In this document: positions 1 through 7,753 of the stretch, piece after piece | Layout of the letters: every line of letters starts with the position of its first letter | Position numbering within the stretch: the stretch's first letter is position 1 | NCBI GenBank assembly: GCA_003162255.1 | Contig: PMMJ01000550.1 | Coordinates: 880-17,915 of the forward strand | Direction of reading: 5' to 3' | DNA length: 17,036 nucleotides | Source of the DNA: Acidobacteriaceae bacterium | GTDB taxonomy: Bacteria; Acidobacteriota; Terriglobia; Terriglobales; Acidobacteriaceae | Made by a program: the position numbers and the translations under genes | Notes under the pieces: generated by a model | Database searches by the model: none | What the model saw: only the letters and a program-made list of their open reading frames with translations | Told to the model about the DNA's origin: nothing

Positions 1-941
1 ACCGAGAGGTCGAGGTGGTGTACGACATCCGCCTGGCTCGCACGGGCGGCAGGCTCTACGTTGCCGACGTCGACATCGGCCGCTACGGATTGTTGTGCCG
101 CGTGGGACTGAGGGCCGTTGCCAACTACCTGTACCGGCGCCATGGCGACTCGGAGAAGAGGCTCATTCCGTGGTCGTATGTCCAGCCCCTGCCGCCTCAA
201 CTGGGCACCCTGCAGGGCCACGTAAAGCTGAGCGTTCTGAAGGAGAAGCTGTCCGACATCCACCCAGTGGACTTGGCCGACATCATCGAGGAACTGGACA
301 GCTCGCAGCGGGTGGTCTTGATGGAGGGTCTCGATACGGAACACGCCTCCGACACCCTGGAGGAAATCGACCCGGCCGTCCAGCGCGACGTCGTGTTCAC
401 GCTGAGCAAGGAATGGGTGGCGCAACTGATCGGCGACATGACCCCTGGCCAGGCTGCCGATATTGTCTCCGTCCTGCCGGGCGACCAGAAGCGTGCCATC
501 CTGCAACTGCTCGATCCCACGATGGTTGCGAAGGTCGAGGAAATCATGGAGCAGCAGGACACCACGATCCTGAACTTCGCCACGTCCAACTTTTTCGAGT
601 GTCCGCCTGAGATGATCGTCGAGCAGGCGCGCGCACGGTTCCGCCTCGCGGCCAAGTCGATGGACGTGGTGATGTACTTCTACATCGTCGATGAGGCGGA
701 CAAACTGGTGGGAGTAATTGACATCCGGGACATGTTCGCGGCCGAGGACCACGTGGCCCTGAAGGACCTCATGGTGGAGAACGTCATCGCCCTCAATGCG
801 GACAGTACCATGAAACAGGCCTCGGACATGTTCCTTCGATACGGGTTCAGGGCGCTGCCCATTACCGGCGAGAACGACGCCATTCTCGGCGTCGTGCCCT
901 ATCGCGACGTCATGAATCTCAAGCACAAGATTCTGGAGTGA
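1..941 (+). CDS. PRC-barrel / MgtE_N / CBS-pair protein (5' end outside window)
   Basis: The frame is open to the left edge (first full codon at base 3), so the gene starts upstream; the GTG at 15 is probably not its start. Using residues counted from 15, about 1-60 look like a PRC-barrel (pattern VADVDIGRYGLL, then IPWSYVQPL). Residues 75-185 are an MgtE N-terminal helical superhelix with its repeated acidic/leucine pattern (HPVDLADIIEEL, GQAADIVSVLP), and 195-305 form a CBS pair. No MgtE membrane domain follows; the protein ends at LKHKILE. In MgtE channels these domains sense cytosolic Mg2+ (known). Here a soluble version sits just upstream of an Nramp-type transporter gene, so a gating or sensing partner of that transporter is likely (inference). 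Domain assignment is firm; function is moderate. Confidence 0.88.
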   Translation, partial: REVEVVYDIRLARTGGRLYVADVDIGRYGLLCRVGLRAVANYLYRRHGDSEKRLIPWSYVQPLPPQLGTLQGHVKLSVLKEKLSDIHPVDLADIIEELDSSQRVVLMEGLDTEHASDTLEEIDPAVQRDVVFTLSKEWVAQLIGDMTPGQAADIVSVLPGDQKRAILQLLDPTMVAKVEEIMEQQDTTILNFATSNFFECPPEMIVEQARARFRLAAKSMDVVMYFYIVDEADKLVGVIDIRDMFAAEDHVALKDLMVENVIALNADSTMKQASDMFLRYGFRALPITGENDAILGVVPYRDVMNLKHKILE

Positions 942-1051
942 ACCTGCGTGCAGCGGCGTACGCGGACCGCGGGGCCGGTCCCGGTCGGCACGATCCGCTT
1001 GCATCGGGAACCATAGACATCGGATCGAAACCGTCGAGCAGGAGAACGACT

Positions 1052-2048
1052 ATGGCGGATGAAATCGAGCGCTTCCGAGGAAAGGCGGCCGAACTGGTCG
1101 AGCGAGCTGCGCGGCCATCGCGCTGGCCTCGGCCAAGCTGGGGATCGACCCGCGCTGGGGAGTTTGCTCTCGGCGCTGGCCCTCATAGTAATCGTGCTCA
1201 CGGGCAGTTACCGGCGCTGGGAGCGGACGGTGGTGTTTCTATGCGTGCTGGACCTGGCGTGGTTCTGGATCGCGTTCCGGCTGCATCCGCCGCTGGGCGC
1301 GATCACGCGCGGCACGCTGATTCCCTCGATGCCGCCCGGCGGCCTGACCCCGTCGCTGATGTTCCTGACGATCGCCTTCATGGGGACCACGGTGGCGCCG
1401 TGCCAGCTCTTCTTCCAGCAGAGCTGCATCGCCGACAAGCGCCTGCGCTTTGCCGACCTGAAATGGGCTAGGTTGGATACACTTCTAGGCGCCTGCATCA
1501 CCATCACCGTGGCGGGGTGCATGATGATCGCCGGCAATGCTTCGCACGTGCATGGGTTCGCGTGGCGAGACCCGGCGCAAATGGCCGTGGATATCGGCAG
1601 CTTCACCAATGGGTTCTTCAAGAACGCCATTCTGCTGCTGATGATCAACGCCGCGGTGCTGGGGACGACGGCCATTTCGCTGTCGAGCGCGTGGGCGTAC
1701 GGTGAAATTCGCGGCTGGCCCCACAGCCTGCAGCTCCCGGTGCGCAAAGCCCCGGGATTCTACGTGGTCTACCTGGTATGCGTGTCGGCCGCCGCGGGAC
1801 TGGTGCTGATTCCGCGCGCGCCGCTGCAACTGATCATTCTGGGCGTGCAGGTGCTGGCGGGAGTGATGCTGCCCTCGGCCATCATCTTCCTGCAACTGCT
1901 TCTGAACGATAAGGAACTGTTGGGTGAGTATGCCAACAAGCCCTGGAACAACCTGGTGAACTGGACCATCATCGTCGTCCTGTTCGCCTTGTCGCTGATT
2001 TTGGCCGCGCAGGTTGCGGCCCCGAACCTGTTCCCCGCAACTGCGTGA
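1052..2048 (+). pseudogene. Nramp/NRMT-type divalent metal transporter, N-terminally deleted and frameshifted
   Basis: A good Shine-Dalgarno (AGGAG at 1041-1045) precedes ATG 1052, which opens a short hydrophilic stretch (MADEIERFRGKAAELVERA). Similarity to the Nramp fold resumes in other frames: ELRG at 1104-1115, then AIALASAKLGIDPRWG in a second frame (1114-1160), then SLLSALALIVIVLTGSYRRWER onward in the frame ending at TGA 2048. The jumps fit loss of 2 nt near 1113-1115 and 1 nt in the GGGG run at 1157-1160. TM1 with the family DPxN motif and TM2 are absent. The rest, roughly TM4 to the C-terminus, is intact, including GTTVAP (1384-1401) in place of the classical TM6 MPH. That lacks the transition-metal-selecting methionine and points to the NRMT (Mg2+) branch. 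The longest single frame runs 1059-2048 (329 codons). Either a true pseudogene or an assembly fault; transport as written is unlikely. Confidence 0.75.
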
Positions 2049-2063
2049 AGAGGAGAAACGACG

Positions 2064-3188
2064 ATGGCCAAGCTATTTAATGTGAACCTGCCGGATGGCG
2101 TTTCGAGCGTGAAACTCGACAGCCAGGGCCGTGGAACCGTGCAGTACACGGTTAAGAATGTTAGCTCCCGTGCGATTGACGGGCGTGGTGTTCTCATCTC
2201 GCTTCCCCAGGTCAAACCCCCCAGCGGACCCGTCGAAAAAGGTTGGGTGAAGGTTGACGGCAAGACCGACCGGCACTTCGACGTGGACAAAGAGGAAACT
2301 TTCGCAGTCAAGATTGCCGTGCCGCCAAAGAGTGCCCCCGGCGACTACACCTTTCGCTTGGACGCGGTTTGGGTCGATCAGCCCGATCAGGGCGATGCTG
2401 GGGGCGCCGTTCGTTTCACCGTTCCTAAACCCACCAATGGAGGCGGTGGCTTCCCGCTCTGGCTGATCCCGGTTATTCTGGTGATCTTGGTCGGTGTGGG
2501 AGTTGGAATTTATCTAGTCGCCAAGCCCAAGGCAACGACAGTACCGGATCTCAAAGGGAAAACCATCCCCGAAGCGACCTCGGCTCTTACCGCGGTAAAT
2601 CTAACTCTGGATACCGGCGACGTGGGGACAGTCCAAGGCAAACCGGAGGATGCGGACCACATCGTCTCGCAGACACCAGATGCGGGCACCAAGGCGAAAC
2701 CCGGAGATTCAGTAAGCGTGAAGGTGGGCGTGGAGATGGTGGCCGTGCCTGCGGTAACCCTCCATTCCTTTGATGAAGCCCAAACGATACTAACCGGCAA
2801 GCATTTGAGCGTCGGGCATGTTACACCCCAAGCTAATTCTAATGTGGCGGGCGGGATAGTATTCCAGCAATCTCCAGACTCGGGGAGTTCAGTTTTGACT
2901 GGCGCGGCCGTCGATCTTTGGGTTACTCCCAAAACCGTACAGGTTCCACAAGTTGTAAATCTGCTGGTGGGAGATGCGCTGAAGAAAGTCCAAGGAGCGG
3001 GTCTGGTCATGGTCTTGCATGGCGACCAAACCGCCAAGCTCATTACTGCGCAAAACCCACAGTATCCGGCACAGGTCGCAGTAGGTTCAACGGTCGATGT
3101 AACTGTTCCCAGTTCATCGTTCTGCGTACCCATCGCTAAATGTAGATTCGCTGGTAATGCTGTCCGGTTGATGGTAAACAAAAAGTGA
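2064..3188 (+). CDS. Membrane-anchored protein with three PASTA domains
   Basis: Residues 1-121 form a beta-rich, Ig-like domain with no signal peptide. Residues 131-152 are one strong membrane segment (PLWLIPVILVILVGVGVGIY). Three PASTA repeats follow: about 158-223 (VPDLKGKTIPEA start), 226-288 and 291-349, each ending in a hydrophobic beta strand (VSVKVGV, VDLWVTP, VDVTVP). A tail with two cysteines closes the protein. PASTA repeats of penicillin-binding proteins and Ser/Thr kinases bind muropeptides or peptidoglycan (known). Here there is no kinase or transpeptidase, so a wall-sensing or scaffolding role is inferred. By analogy with PASTA kinases the repeats should be periplasmic and the N-terminal domain cytosolic. 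The start is supported by AGGAGA upstream of ATG 2064. It lies 15 nt after the transporter gene, suggesting cotranscription. Confidence 0.85.
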   Translation: MAKLFNVNLPDGVSSVKLDSQGRGTVQYTVKNVSSRAIDGRGVLISLPQVKPPSGPVEKGWVKVDGKTDRHFDVDKEETFAVKIAVPPKSAPGDYTFRLDAVWVDQPDQGDAGGAVRFTVPKPTNGGGGFPLWLIPVILVILVGVGVGIYLVAKPKATTVPDLKGKTIPEATSALTAVNLTLDTGDVGTVQGKPEDADHIVSQTPDAGTKAKPGDSVSVKVGVEMVAVPAVTLHSFDEAQTILTGKHLSVGHVTPQANSNVAGGIVFQQSPDSGSSVLTGAAVDLWVTPKTVQVPQVVNLLVGDALKKVQGAGLVMVLHGDQTAKLITAQNPQYPAQVAVGSTVDVTVPSSSFCVPIAKCRFAGNAVRLMVNKK

Positions 3189-3237
3189 GATCGGGCTCTG
3201 AACCAACAGCACTGATGCGGAAAGCGAGCGCAGCGTT

Positions 3238-3735
3238 ATGACCGGAACCAAGATCGTCGTCATCGTGTTAGTCCTGATCGTCGTGTTGTTCATCGTGCTT
3301 GCAGTCTGGGGCTCAAGCACGAACGCAAGCGCGCCGAAGACAAATGAGGACAACTTCAATCCCGGCCAGTACCCCATGCTGGGCGCATTCAATGGAGTGC
3401 TCGCCCCCTTTGCCCCCAAGCTTGACCTCGCGAAAAAGACCTTTGACCTGACTAGCACGAACCCCGCCACACCGATCCGGGTCGCAGTCCCGAAAGATGA
3501 CAGCCACAAATTTCGCAACGCCAAGTTCCACCTGACGCCGGCTTCGGCGCGCGGGTGCGCGCGGATTGAATATAAGGCCCCGGACGGCGATGGAGATAAA
3601 CTTAACGACCAGAAATGGCCGCGCAGTGGGGATAACCTGACGCAGGTATCATTCACGATTTTGCAATCGGGAGGAACTCTTACTTTCACCCGCGATGCTT
3701 CTCCGCCGCAACCGTGTGTCGTCGAACTCCAGTAG
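3238..3735 (+). CDS. Small membrane-anchored secreted protein, unknown function
   Basis: 165 residues. Residues 5-24 are an uncleaved-looking signal anchor (IVVIVLVLIVVLFIVLAVWG). The remaining about 140 residues are polar, with two cysteines near the middle and end (GCARIEY, QPCVVEL) that could form a disulfide in the periplasm. No family was recognised. It follows the PASTA gene by 49 nt in the same direction and may be in its operon. The Shine-Dalgarno upstream of ATG 3238 is weak (AAAGCGAGCG), but the anchor begins immediately after this ATG, which favours the start. The next gene is convergent. Confidence 0.7.
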   Translation: MTGTKIVVIVLVLIVVLFIVLAVWGSSTNASAPKTNEDNFNPGQYPMLGAFNGVLAPFAPKLDLAKKTFDLTSTNPATPIRVAVPKDDSHKFRNAKFHLTPASARGCARIEYKAPDGDGDKLNDQKWPRSGDNLTQVSFTILQSGGTLTFTRDASPPQPCVVELQ

Positions 3736-3814
3736 GATGGAGCACAACTTGGAAACTTGCTGTCAGGCCACCGCTCGACGGTGACGACGGCCGGAGAATT
3801 GTCTCAATCAGCGT

Positions 3815-4507
3815 TTAGATGATCGCCTTAATCACCGAGACAATCCCGCCGATTAGGTAGACCACTGCCCAGATAATGGCCAGAATACAAATGATGATTG
3901 CGGCAATGTCATCCGTGATGCTCACCAGGAACCCCGGAACGAAGCCGTGCAGGAAGGCGATGATCAGGTTAGAAACCAATGAAGTGATAATAATAAGGAC
4001 CAATCCCTTGTTCTGAAGAAATCGCTGATGGGCCAGGACAAGGCATGCAGCGAAGATAATCTTCAGCGTCATCAGGAGGCTAAGCGCCAGGCGCGCGCCG
4101 CCGGTGTCAAAACTTGCCCAGACGGCAAAATAGGCAATCGTTCCAAAAGGAACGGACAGCAGCAGGCTAACCATCAGGATGAGGAGCGCGAGGTCGGCAA
4201 AGATAACTACGATGCACCCCAGCACCAGGAGAAGCGAAAACACAAGCGTGACGATCCCCTGGATCTTGCTCTGTACTCGCTCCGGGATCAGCAATGCAAT
4301 GCTAATAATCAGCGTCGCATAGAAGATGAGTCCATCCAGAAACGCCATTGCGGGAATGGCCTTACCGGTGGCCGAGACCCCCAGTGCGGTGGCGGTCGAT
4401 GATGGCGGCAATCCCAACACCGCAATTGAGCCCAGTTCGACCAGCACCGCCAGAAAAATGGCGATCAAGGACACGATCAAGAAGGGCTTCCGCATGCCGT
4501 CCAGCAT
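3815..4507 (-). CDS. Polytopic membrane protein, unknown function
   Basis: 230 residues with about six membrane segments: 8-30, 52-74, 82-108, 112-133, 140-160 and 168-188, plus a long hydrophobic end (DIAAIIICILAIIWAVVYLIGGIVSVIKAII). Short loops carry few charges, and no catalytic motif or family signature was found. ATG 4507 is preceded at about 10 nt by GGGGAGG, a strong ribosome binding site. It is the last gene of the minus-strand membrane run, 136 nt after the CREST hydrolase, so it could be cotranscribed or have its own promoter. No convincing promoter was seen in that gap. Confidence 0.72.
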   Translation of the reverse strand: MLDGMRKPFLIVSLIAIFLAVLVELGSIAVLGLPPSSTATALGVSATGKAIPAMAFLDGLIFYATLIISIALLIPERVQSKIQGIVTLVFSLLLVLGCIVVIFADLALLILMVSLLLSVPFGTIAYFAVWASFDTGGARLALSLLMTLKIIFAACLVLAHQRFLQNKGLVLIIITSLVSNLIIAFLHGFVPGFLVSITDDIAAIIICILAIIWAVVYLIGGIVSVIKAII

Positions 4508-4643
4508 AGGATCGTTTGCCTCCCCGGCCCCTCTCGGAGGACTCTCTTTGCAGCCTCTAGAGTCCCGATTTGCAATGGAGCCACCGGTTTGACTTCGCAG
4601 TAGTTAGCGTATTCTGACGTCTACGTCCCAAGGTTACGGCACT

Positions 4644-5531
4644 TCAAACACTTTCCGATGTGATCGTAAATTCCTGCGCGGGCTTGGCAAACGAAAAAAT
4701 CCTGCCATCCCCCGCGAAGTTGGCGAAAAAATCGTATGCCACGAGAATTAGAACCGCACTCACGATATGCCAGGCTGAGTGGGACTGCAGGACCGCCTTA
4801 GGACAACACCAGTTAAAGAGATGGTGACTCGTCCCGTCTGAGAACTTGAAGAACAGGGTCGGAATCCCCACTGATATAACCAGAACTATCGGCATTACGA
4901 TCGACATCGCGCCGGCACCCCGGATTCCGGCGGCCACAAGTCCCGCCCCGAGCAGGACGAAAAGCAGGAACGCAAGGACCAGCGTCATCCACGTCGAGTC
5001 GAAGATATCATTTTTGTGTAACCCCATGACCACTCCAATGATTACCGTTATGACGGCTATCCCCGCTGCGATTAGTACAGGAGCACTGAAGGCCGGGTAT
5101 CCGGTTTCAACCGCCCATTGAGAAAAGAGCAGGCTCTGAATGGCATAGGCAATCAGCGAAAGCAGCAGGACATAGATCCAAGCCACGTCGGCATATTGCA
5201 TCGCGTCTGTCAGTTTGGCGTGATAGAGGCTGCTGAGAAGAAATTCGAACGCCAGATTTAACCCGACGGCGGCCCCGAGCAGGGTTCGGCTGCGATACAG
5301 AATGAACAACCCGGCTACCAAGTACCCGAAGTTTGACCATGTATTCTGCGGCTCAAGAACCGTGGCTTGTGGGTCGGCAACGGTCGCCAGCAACTCGCAC
5401 TGGTCGCTCCGCTGGGGCCCGGGGTTCGTGCTCACCGCTCTACTGAGTACAAGACCGAGGAAGGCAACGACAAAAAAGGCGATGATGGTTGCGACCGTTA
5501 CGATTCGCGCCCAACCACTCAAACCACTCAC
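4644..5531 (-). CDS. CREST-superfamily (alkaline-ceramidase-like) membrane hydrolase
   Basis: 295 residues with about seven membrane helices. Numbering from GTG 5531, the CREST motifs are: DQCE (D43, E46); EPQNTWSN (E60, N63, N67); S100 and H104 in SSLYHA; D115; and H251/H255 in HSAWH. The spacings S-4-H, H-11-D and H-4-H equal those of the human ACER3 zinc site (S77, H81, D92, H217, H221, recalled from the published structure), and E60 lies where ACER3 has a Ca2+ ligand. CREST enzymes are zinc-dependent membrane amidases or hydrolases acting on lipid-like substrates; the substrate here is unknown. The start was moved from 5603 because AGGAGG (5540-5545) lies 8 nt from GTG 5531. It follows the 63-residue gene by 43 nt in one transcription unit. 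Confidence 0.82.
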   Translation of the reverse strand: MSGLSGWARIVTVATIIAFFVVAFLGLVLSRAVSTNPGPQRSDQCELLATVADPQATVLEPQNTWSNFGYLVAGLFILYRSRTLLGAAVGLNLAFEFLLSSLYHAKLTDAMQYADVAWIYVLLLSLIAYAIQSLLFSQWAVETGYPAFSAPVLIAAGIAVITVIIGVVMGLHKNDIFDSTWMTLVLAFLLFVLLGAGLVAAGIRGAGAMSIVMPIVLVISVGIPTLFFKFSDGTSHHLFNWCCPKAVLQSHSAWHIVSAVLILVAYDFFANFAGDGRIFSFAKPAQEFTITSESV

Positions 5532-5539
5532 GACATTTG

Positions 5540-5545
5540 CCTCCT
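5540..5545 (-). promoter_or_regulatory. Shine-Dalgarno site setting the CREST hydrolase start
   Basis: On the minus strand this reads AGGAGG, a perfect anti-16S match 8 nt before GTG 5531. No comparable site precedes the ATG at 5603, so the shorter reading is preferred. Confidence 0.75.
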
Positions 5546-5574
5546 GATCCGCAGTCGCTCGTGCCGCCCTGATG

Positions 5575-5766
5575 TCAACATGTGCTGAACGCCAGTCCCA
5601 CAATAACTAGGACCATTCCTCCGATGACCACTTCAGTAATTCGAACCAATGATACGGCTGCAATCGAGCTACTGGGCAAGATGGTAACGAACAATCCCCG
5701 AGTGAAGGCGCCGTCGAAAACCAGACAGATTCCAAGGAGCAGTAGAAGGATCGCCAGAATTGTCAT
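5575..5766 (-). CDS. 63-residue two-helix membrane protein
   Basis: Two hydrophobic segments, about residues 2-18 (TILAILLLLLGICLVFDG) and 42-61 (ITEVVIGGMVLVIVGLAF), are joined by a short loop. ATG 5766 shares the ATGA overlap with the stop of the upstream zincin gene (5763-5766) and has AAGGAG at 5772-5777, 5 nt upstream. This arrangement is typical of translational coupling and supports a real gene despite its size. No family was recognised. Stoichiometric production with the zincin suggests a partner or subunit role (inference). Confidence 0.72.
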   Translation of the reverse strand: MTILAILLLLLGICLVFDGAFTRGLFVTILPSSSIAAVSLVRITEVVIGGMVLVIVGLAFSTC

Positions 5767-7031
5767 GCAGGCTCCTTAGGCACCGTACTTCCAACCCAGA
5801 CCTGTCGGGCTGACTTGAGAGTTTGCACGCTTGCCATGATGACTTCCTTCTCCGTGGGATGGGATTCAGACTTAACCAACAAGTGGCATAGACACGGCCG
5901 ACTCCACTCAATTGCCTTGTCCTCATGAGTACCGGGTGCGACACCATCAAAAAATAGCTGTGCGTGAGGGCGATGCGCTGGCTGTTTGGATTTGTGTGAC
6001 GGAGGAGGCGGCGCGGTCCAGGCCGAGACCACGATCAAAACGGCCAATGCAGAGGCAATCGCGAAGAACGGAATTGACCAGGCGATGACGTATTTAGCCG
6101 GCCAAATCATCTTCCGATCATCGTCACTGACGCCATCGATACTGGTGCGCTCAGCACCCTGAACCGCATACGCCCAGGTCTCCCATGGGTTATTGAAATA
6201 ACACCAGTTGTTAGGTCCATGAGCCACTCCGGCAATACCCTCCACGATGATCCCGGCGATCACCGCCGGAACCACCCATACCACGATCCACCCCAAGTAA
6301 GTCAGTGTGTACAGCGGACCAAAGGCGCGATTTTGCCAGACATGCGTCTTCTCGTGGCGATACAGGTCATTGCTGGGGCCATACTCCAGGTTGCTCATGA
6401 CGCAACCTTGTGTAAATGCATAACGGGGGTGGTATCTCAACCCGAAGCCGCTTTCATAACGGTGAGCGTTCTCCCGGATTTCAGGACTATGAATACCCCA
6501 CGGGGAGTCCGTGAAAGCTCGCGTGAGCCAATAGCCCAGGAAATTGATCGCGTGGAGGAGGCAGCCAACCGTGTTACCGGCAAGCGCCCAGGTGACGTCA
6601 AGTGGGAACCCGATCCAGCCCAGGCCTGTCCACGAATAGATACGCCAGAGGCCGCTCACCCCTCCCGACATTCCGCCGACCACCGTCGCAAACAGCAGTA
6701 GGCTCTCAGGAGTGGTCAGGACGGGATTGCTGTGAGTGAGGTACGGAATGGTGTCGACAATACCTGGAATCAGGAAAAAGCCCCAGCCGACTGCCAATCC
6801 AGCGGCCGCCGAATCGTCCGCCGATCCGAGCAGAATGCTGATGAAAGCACGCGCCATCAATCCGCCAAGCACGGACAGGACAACCCCTTCAAGACCACGT
6901 AATAGCGCAGTGCCCGGAGATGAGTCGCCATCGAACCCGTTCTTGAAGATCAGCGAAATCACGAAAGACAGGACCGCGAAACCCGCGAGGATCCCCCACG
7001 CAAGTGGGTCATTGAATATGCGCTCGATCAT
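5763..7031 (-). CDS. Polytopic membrane protein with HEXXH zincin motif
   Basis: 422 residues from ATG 7031. About five helices come first (10-30, 44-68, 78-98, 108-132, 146-172). A soluble stretch follows with HEKTH (H226, E227, H230) and downstream NPWE (E284), the usual layout of a gluzincin: two His ligands, a catalytic Glu, and a third Glu ligand some 50 residues on. Helices at about 241-266 and 312-338 bracket the end of the site. The C-terminal 80 residues (Pro/His-rich, then polar) look unlike the rest. I infer a membrane-associated zinc peptidase; substrate unknown. AGAGG at 7040-7044 lies 8 nt before ATG 7031, so the GTG at 7040 is not preferred. It follows the four-helix gene by 28 nt and overlaps the next gene by 4 nt. 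It could also be a catalytically inactive relative. Confidence 0.78.
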   Translation of the reverse strand: MIERIFNDPLAWGILAGFAVLSFVISLIFKNGFDGDSSPGTALLRGLEGVVLSVLGGLMARAFISILLGSADDSAAAGLAVGWGFFLIPGIVDTIPYLTHSNPVLTTPESLLLFATVVGGMSGGVSGLWRIYSWTGLGWIGFPLDVTWALAGNTVGCLLHAINFLGYWLTRAFTDSPWGIHSPEIRENAHRYESGFGLRYHPRYAFTQGCVMSNLEYGPSNDLYRHEKTHVWQNRAFGPLYTLTYLGWIVVWVVPAVIAGIIVEGIAGVAHGPNNWCYFNNPWETWAYAVQGAERTSIDGVSDDDRKMIWPAKYVIAWSIPFFAIASALAVLIVVSAWTAPPPPSHKSKQPAHRPHAQLFFDGVAPGTHEDKAIEWSRPCLCHLLVKSESHPTEKEVIMASVQTLKSARQVWVGSTVPKEPA

Positions 7032-7059
7032 TTGGATCACCTCTGGAAATGATGTCCGT

Positions 7060-7563
7060 TCAAGAAGCCGTCTTCATCAAATCGATCGTCCGAGGTTTGT
7101 GGACCGTGTAACCGGCGGAGTCGGCGGCGACTGCGCGCTGCTGGAATCTTCCGCCGTACCCAGCCCGGGGTATCTGGGCGCGCCGGTGGCTCCCCGGTTG
7201 GCTCGACTTGGCGGGCGCCTCCGGGATGGCAAATGTCACAGCAGCCGCTCCTGCCACCACCGCCGCAATGATCAACCACGGCACAAATCCAATGTTGCTC
7301 GCGATGCCTCCCAGTGTGTCATCGTCCGCCGAGGCGCTGCTCTTGGCGCCGGTCACCCACGCGATGATTGTGCCGATGACGCCGGCCACTCCCAGCGGAA
7401 TCGCTTTGAACTCGCTGGTAACTGCTCCTCCCACGATGGCCACCGCGCTCGCCACCAGCATCAGAACGAATCCCAGCCAGGCGGGCACCTTGTCTTTCAG
7501 AATCGCCATCAGAACGGCGACACCTACAACCGCAACCATGAAGATAATCTCCCCAATGGACAT
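7060..7563 (-). CDS. Four-helix membrane protein, unknown function
   Basis: 167 residues from ATG 7563. Helices lie at about 3-22 (GEIIFMVAVVGVAVLMAIL), 27-49, 53-72 and 92-113. A basic, low-complexity tail of about 50 residues follows (starting PAKSSQPGSHRRAQIPRAGY). No catalytic motif or family was recognised. The start at 7563 is chosen because the minus strand reads AAAGGAGGAGGTTGAT immediately before the ATG; a longer reading to 7617 lacks such a site. It is the first gene of the leftward membrane operon, with a leader of roughly 155 nt after the predicted promoter. Confidence 0.75.
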   Translation of the reverse strand: MSIGEIIFMVAVVGVAVLMAILKDKVPAWLGFVLMLVASAVAIVGGAVTSEFKAIPLGVAGVIGTIIAWVTGAKSSASADDDTLGGIASNIGFVPWLIIAAVVAGAAAVTFAIPEAPAKSSQPGSHRRAQIPRAGYGGRFQQRAVAADSAGYTVHKPRTIDLMKTAS

Positions 7564-7648
7564 ATCAACCTCCTCCTTTATCTCAATCAAGTTTGTTGTG
7601 TCGCGACCCGAACGCAACCAGGCGGACGCCCTTCCGGCTCGCTCATCG

Positions 7649-7679
7649 CCAACAGCCCCCGGTAAGGGAATGCTGTCGG
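7649..7679 (-). other. Hairpin in the leader of the leftward operon
   Basis: Minus strand CCGACAGC pairs with GCTGTTGG (8 bp including one G-U) around a 15-nt loop. It lies in the predicted 5' leader between promoter and first gene. No T-run follows on either strand, so it is not a standard terminator. Role unknown. Confidence 0.4.
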
Positions 7680-7723
7680 CGAACCCCCATATGGAAAGTC
7701 GTCCTCTTCAGATAGTGTGGGGC

Positions 7724-7752
7724 ATAATAGCAAGCGTTACAGGGCAGGGCAA
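7724..7752 (-). promoter_or_regulatory. Sigma-70-like promoter for the leftward membrane operon
   Basis: Minus strand: -35 TTGCCC (forward GGGCAA, 7747-7752), 17-nt spacer, -10 TATTAT (forward ATAATA, 7724-7729). This matches 4/6 and 5/6 of the consensus with ideal spacing. Transcription would start near 7717, leaving about 155 nt before ATG 7563. Confidence 0.65.
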
Positions 7753-7753
7753 T

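Noticed and set aside
965..986. GC-rich imperfect inverted repeat (GACCG ... CGGTC) upstream of the transporter gene
   Set aside because: Inner bases do not pair well and there is no T-run; it is expected by chance in GC-rich DNA.
938..1471. Plus-strand frame of 177 codons overlapping the transporter gene
   Set aside because: Only its part from 1052 to about 1108 looks like a genuine N-terminus; the rest is out of frame with the Nramp-like sequence.
3769..3783. Hairpin CACCG-CTCGA-CGGTG between the convergent genes at 3735 and 3815, possible bidirectional terminator
   Set aside because: Only a 5-bp stem and no T-run on either strand.
6736..7665. Plus-strand open frame of 309 codons opposite the zincin and four-helix genes
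   Set aside because: Composition is Arg/Ser/Pro-rich with no domain pattern; the minus-strand genes have ribosome sites and membrane helices.
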